Source: Auanema rhodensis
Taxonomy: Eukaryota > Nematoda > Chromadorea > Rhabditida > Rhabditidae
Direction of reading: 5' to 3'
DNA length: 64,000 nt
Assembly (NCBI GenBank): GCA_964057225.1
Contig: OZ059895.1
Coordinates: forward strand, 13,268,001 to 13,332,000
Below the pieces are notes generated by a model. The model did not search any database. It was not told where the DNA came from and saw only the letters and a list, made by a program, of their open reading frames with translations. This document shows positions 62,101 through 64,000 of this stretch, one piece after another; the first letter of the stretch is position 1; every line of letters starts with the position of its first letter. A program made the position numbers and the translations under genes.

Positions 62101-63356
62101 TACGCAAGTACCTAAAACCTCAAAAATTTTTGGGTTTATATGGTGGTGGTCTTGTAAGCTCAAAACCGTCATGTGATCCAGTCTTAGATCCAGATGTGTG
62201 CGAAACAGAGGATGTTATCTCTCGTCATCACGAGTTGTCCCCGTATAATTTAATTTGCGTTGATCAGGGAATTGCAAAGCCCTTTATTTATTGGTACTTA
62301 AAGAAGAGGGTCGAGACACTTGGTGATTCCGATCTTCTACGTGCTGTTGAGACTTCCAACGATGATTTTTATCGTCTGCATAAATACTTCGTCGCGAAAA
62401 AGTATACCGACATGGTATTATCTCAAGAAGCTATTAGATATTTTGAGAGATTGGTAAATTTCTCAATTGAATCCCATATTATTCATCCACCGTTGGATCC
62501 TGTTTTCTTATCTTTTGACAGACAATTGGGAATGTCTGGAAATTTAGGTGAAAACTTTTATGGTAACTGGTTGCGGCGTACTCCACTTACAGAATTGGAA
62601 GAGACTAAATTTACTGATGTATTACCAGAAATATCGGTTGTTAAACCAATATTTACGTCGACACCAGATGCTACCCAAGACACTACTTTCACCTTTAATG
62701 TAAAAAAAACCAAATTTCTCAAATTTTCGTATTTAAATCTATTTGTTGGTGGCGCCTTTTCCTATTATTGCTTAAATAACCTCTATAAACGTTCGTATTT
62801 TATAGATTCGCATCACAACCAATGTGTTAATTCTTTGTATAACTTATTATCAGTTCATAATGTATATAACAGTCTCCCTAAATCCATTTGTATGTCTAAT
62901 ATTATTTTTAATAATTTATGTAGAAATTCTGTAAAATATGATTTTATATCCTCTACAGTCGCACAACAGGTTCACGTTGATTCAAAATTTAATGCCACCG
63001 CAATATTTTCGGGCATTGCAGCCCTGTTAAGATTTTTGACTGCCTTTCGAATTGACTCAACTGAGGAACTTGTTCCTAATGACTACAACGCCGGTAATAC
63101 CATTAAAGATAAACACCATCCACACACTATGTTCTCAACAACTCTCTTCAACGGTGTTAGAGAATATATCGCTACCAAATTGCGTAAGTCTAGGGCTAAT
63201 GAATCTGACACTTCAGAAAATGTGATCGATGATATCCAAAAAACGTCAGCAACTATCCCAACTCCGATTTTAAATGATACTACACCCTTTAATGATGCAA
63301 TTGAAGAGTATGCCGAATATTTGACATTATATTCTAAGACTAAAAAGGTCTTTTGA
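59115..63356 (+). CDS. Element X copy 3 viral capping protein (methyltransferase / OTU / FtsJ)
   Basis: Same frame as copy 1 with all catalytic residues kept; differs by Asn to Asp in ILNNTT and ends KKVF. Intact apart from the shared N-terminal TGA. Confidence 0.85.
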   Translation: MNFDSSGRILIRLQQILSSEQLQDIQKNFSCFRIETSNTDGGPHSLARALRTVAFYYIRYQFFRSLEMFKTLTPSGKYHVVQKDIGSNPMQFVNSGFYSVHCCCPVVNTADVFRRNNYVAQATMIVNNSFDSNKVYHCKKILSMDSNYICSQLSQYCKIKAPFVSFLHSVYDLSPADIVQTLDNCEAIRAVGVILFDPVVLIKKNGMLPDIDASFTRYKQFGVEYIRFSFDNDVQLCYTHRWDTYIFIIKAFVLTSTTSLYSYAVAGLLQFKSHFFFDIARIDTSIPRHISGRTFKLNSDKKSYIRTYDFDESSSFFKTKNKLKYAYICVSTSLFENMLKHGMTLGEGKFTVKNILSMGISLDSRVVVNGQTISSSDERHSADTLRILAHTVYMLIYVSNYSSTKTIKELTDDISISRSLSLFPRFTRLFSMMKYSDKTENLLSAMSKAHDNDLTVSSMSDQTVCDDTSRMKGWRDCVLGGTLYDIKIFRNIGYIDIDRQVSQLVHREVRKTIDHPLYKLWLPNDFECSSGEDSDEYFDAEEGVIDTSTSFEPVSVSVSHSCQSNVEIIPTPGDGDCLFHALRLTGATTDSPPSIRDKLSHAPNIGEKTKNLLLAGINDPSNVDNWGTDEHIELFSGLYRVKICLHDTSTGQFRLYTPRTLASEQLYHVHYTPGHFSALKVCPNRLMVLTSDDVFDCNDAPLIDKFRDIYDKTFENVSNRKHKLIKNIMTPTSNIGTGGYICRSALKLCELHAFGLIDFCYVDIIDLCSSPGGFSEYLLHNSNSFIHAVPGPKSMLIFDNRLTPYCDPVTRSSNLLDDDIRNSMVELIKKNTNDRLLILADGAISETAVNPLLRADNNYDLIYAEISTAFDLLHDNGKLVIKLFYPYAISTQILLRRLLSRFAKLTVLFLSTSTPISCEFYVLCEGYTKSEIVRSDFNYTGFFRSVCNNFDIKRSDGLNTYLQYSKYYDTLDKKIKDISGKDFPFNHCDIELESTLRKYLKPQKFLGLYGGGLVSSKPSCDPVLDPDVCETEDVISRHHELSPYNLICVDQGIAKPFIYWYLKKRVETLGDSDLLRAVETSNDDFYRLHKYFVAKKYTDMVLSQEAIRYFERLVNFSIESHIIHPPLDPVFLSFDRQLGMSGNLGENFYGNWLRRTPLTELEETKFTDVLPEISVVKPIFTSTPDATQDTTFTFNVKKTKFLKFSYLNLFVGGAFSYYCLNNLYKRSYFIDSHHNQCVNSLYNLLSVHNVYNSLPKSICMSNIIFNNLCRNSVKYDFISSTVAQQVHVDSKFNATAIFSGIAALLRFLTAFRIDSTEELVPNDYNAGNTIKDKHHPHTMFSTTLFNGVREYIATKLRKSRANESDTSENVIDDIQKTSATIPTPILNDTTPFNDAIEEYAEYLTLYSKTKKVF

Positions 63357-63545
63357 AAGATTCCCAGTATGATATATGATATATTATTTTGTAATTACAT
63401 TGTTTTCCTTCATTTTTTCTCATAAAATTGTTCTGTATTATCAGTATTCTTTTATTTTTTGAAACATTTCATACAACTTTCATATTAGCATGGAATTTCA
63501 CTTTCTCGATGTAGCTGAGGTCAGCTACTTTTTCGATAGTAGGCA

Positions 63546-63958
63546 TGTTCCATACGTGTCCTATAAGTAGAGCGATTGACAACGTCAATCGCTTATAAAA
63601 CGGAACATTATAAAAACAAATAGCTGACGCTACATTTGAGAAACAGGAATTCAATGCAATAAAGAACGAACACTTTTTCATATTAAGTTTAATCAAAGAA
63701 AGCCCAATTCAAGCGGAACCAAGTTCCGCGGACCTGATATAACGACTTTTTATGCTCGTAAGGAAAACTATATAAGTTTTCCTTACGAGTCCTTTGGGCT
63801 GCGACTAGGAATCATTATGTAACTTTTATTATTGTAATTTGTATACTTTATCATGAATAAACCTTTCTCTCTATACTCTTTATCATTTATATTTGGAAGA
63901 AAAGAAAGTAATTCCATGTGGTTACCCAGCCGGAACCCTGGGGAACCACCATGGAACG
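63546..63958 (+). repeat. Element X copy 3 3' LTR
   Basis: 413 bp, same length as its 5' LTR, followed by TAAC and 5S spacer. Confidence 0.88.
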
Positions 63959-64000
63959 TAACGTAGAAAATTACATAACTAACATGAAATTGGAAAAAAA
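63959..64000 (+). repeat. 5S rDNA spacer at the window edge
   Basis: TAAC target duplicate and 5S spacer up to the A run; the array evidently continues beyond the window. Confidence 0.9.

Larger units (their letters stand above)
55090..63958 (+). mobile_element. Element X copy 3, complete
   Basis: Complete copy with two 413-bp LTRs and TAAC on both sides (55086-55089, 63959-63962). Near-identical to copy 1; 4 bp shorter in an (AT)n tract of the leader. Same insertion nucleotide and same flanking variant as copy 1. Confidence 0.88.

Noticed and set aside
36724..63958. Intact ORFs in three X copies as proof of selection or active transposition
   Set aside because: The shared insertion site and flank show recent segmental duplication, so identity says nothing about selection here.
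1..64000. CRISPR array or prokaryotic repeats
   Set aside because: Repeat units are 529 bp of 5S rDNA without short-repeat/spacer structure, and the context is a eukaryotic genome with LTR elements.

Overview
The window looks like a piece of an arthropod (most likely insect) nuclear genome. It is AT-rich and eukaryotic, with a tandem 5S rRNA gene array as its backbone and full-length LTR retroelements inserted in the array. I cannot name the species from the sequence alone.

Backbone. A 529-bp unit is repeated head to tail at 1-3961 and 15428-26130, with single pieces at 36343-36723, 45591-46005, 54602-55089 and 63959-64000. Each unit carries a 118-nt 5S rRNA gene (matching 5' and 3' ends, box A/IE/box C-like core, T-run terminator), about 410 bp of spacer, and a 24-nt truncated echo of the 5S 5' part just downstream. 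I count 29 complete 5S genes, one split by a transposon, and one truncated inverted fragment.

Element 1, 3962-15427. A Ty3/Gypsy-type element with 337-bp LTRs that read as identical. Its single 2894-codon ORF is ordered gag, virus-glycoprotein-like ectodomain with membrane anchor, protease, RT, RNase H, integrase. An envelope-like domain between gag and protease is unusual.

Element 2, 26131-36342. A BEL/Pao element with 330-bp LTRs, a 5-bp GGGCC target duplication, and an insertion inside a 5S gene. It has gag-pol (one frame break in RNase H), then integrase fused to a phlebovirus-Gc-like envelope. Between the envelope and the 3' LTR lie a minus-strand three-exon mini-gene and a separate zinc-knuckle ORF.

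Element X, three copies: 36724-45590 (+), 46144-54601 (-, 5' LTR lost) and 55090-63958 (+). It has LTRs of about 413 bp, a primer-binding-site-like motif and a target duplication, but no reverse transcriptase or integrase. Instead it carries gag-like fragments, a 200-aa orphan ORF, and a >1400-codon ORF with the 5' capping module of an alphavirus-like positive-strand RNA virus: a viral methyltransferase/guanylyltransferase-like domain, an OTU cysteine protease, and an FtsJ-type 2'-O-methyltransferase with a full K-D-K-E tetrad. A single in-frame TGA near the N-terminus is shared by all copies. A duplicated 3'-end/LTR fragment immediately upstream of the viral ORF looks like the scar of the capture event. 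All three copies sit at the same nucleotide of the 5S spacer, so they are segmental copies of one insertion. X shares LTR ends and primer-site bases with element 1, which suggests mobilisation in trans by Gypsy machinery. Element X is the most novel object in the window.
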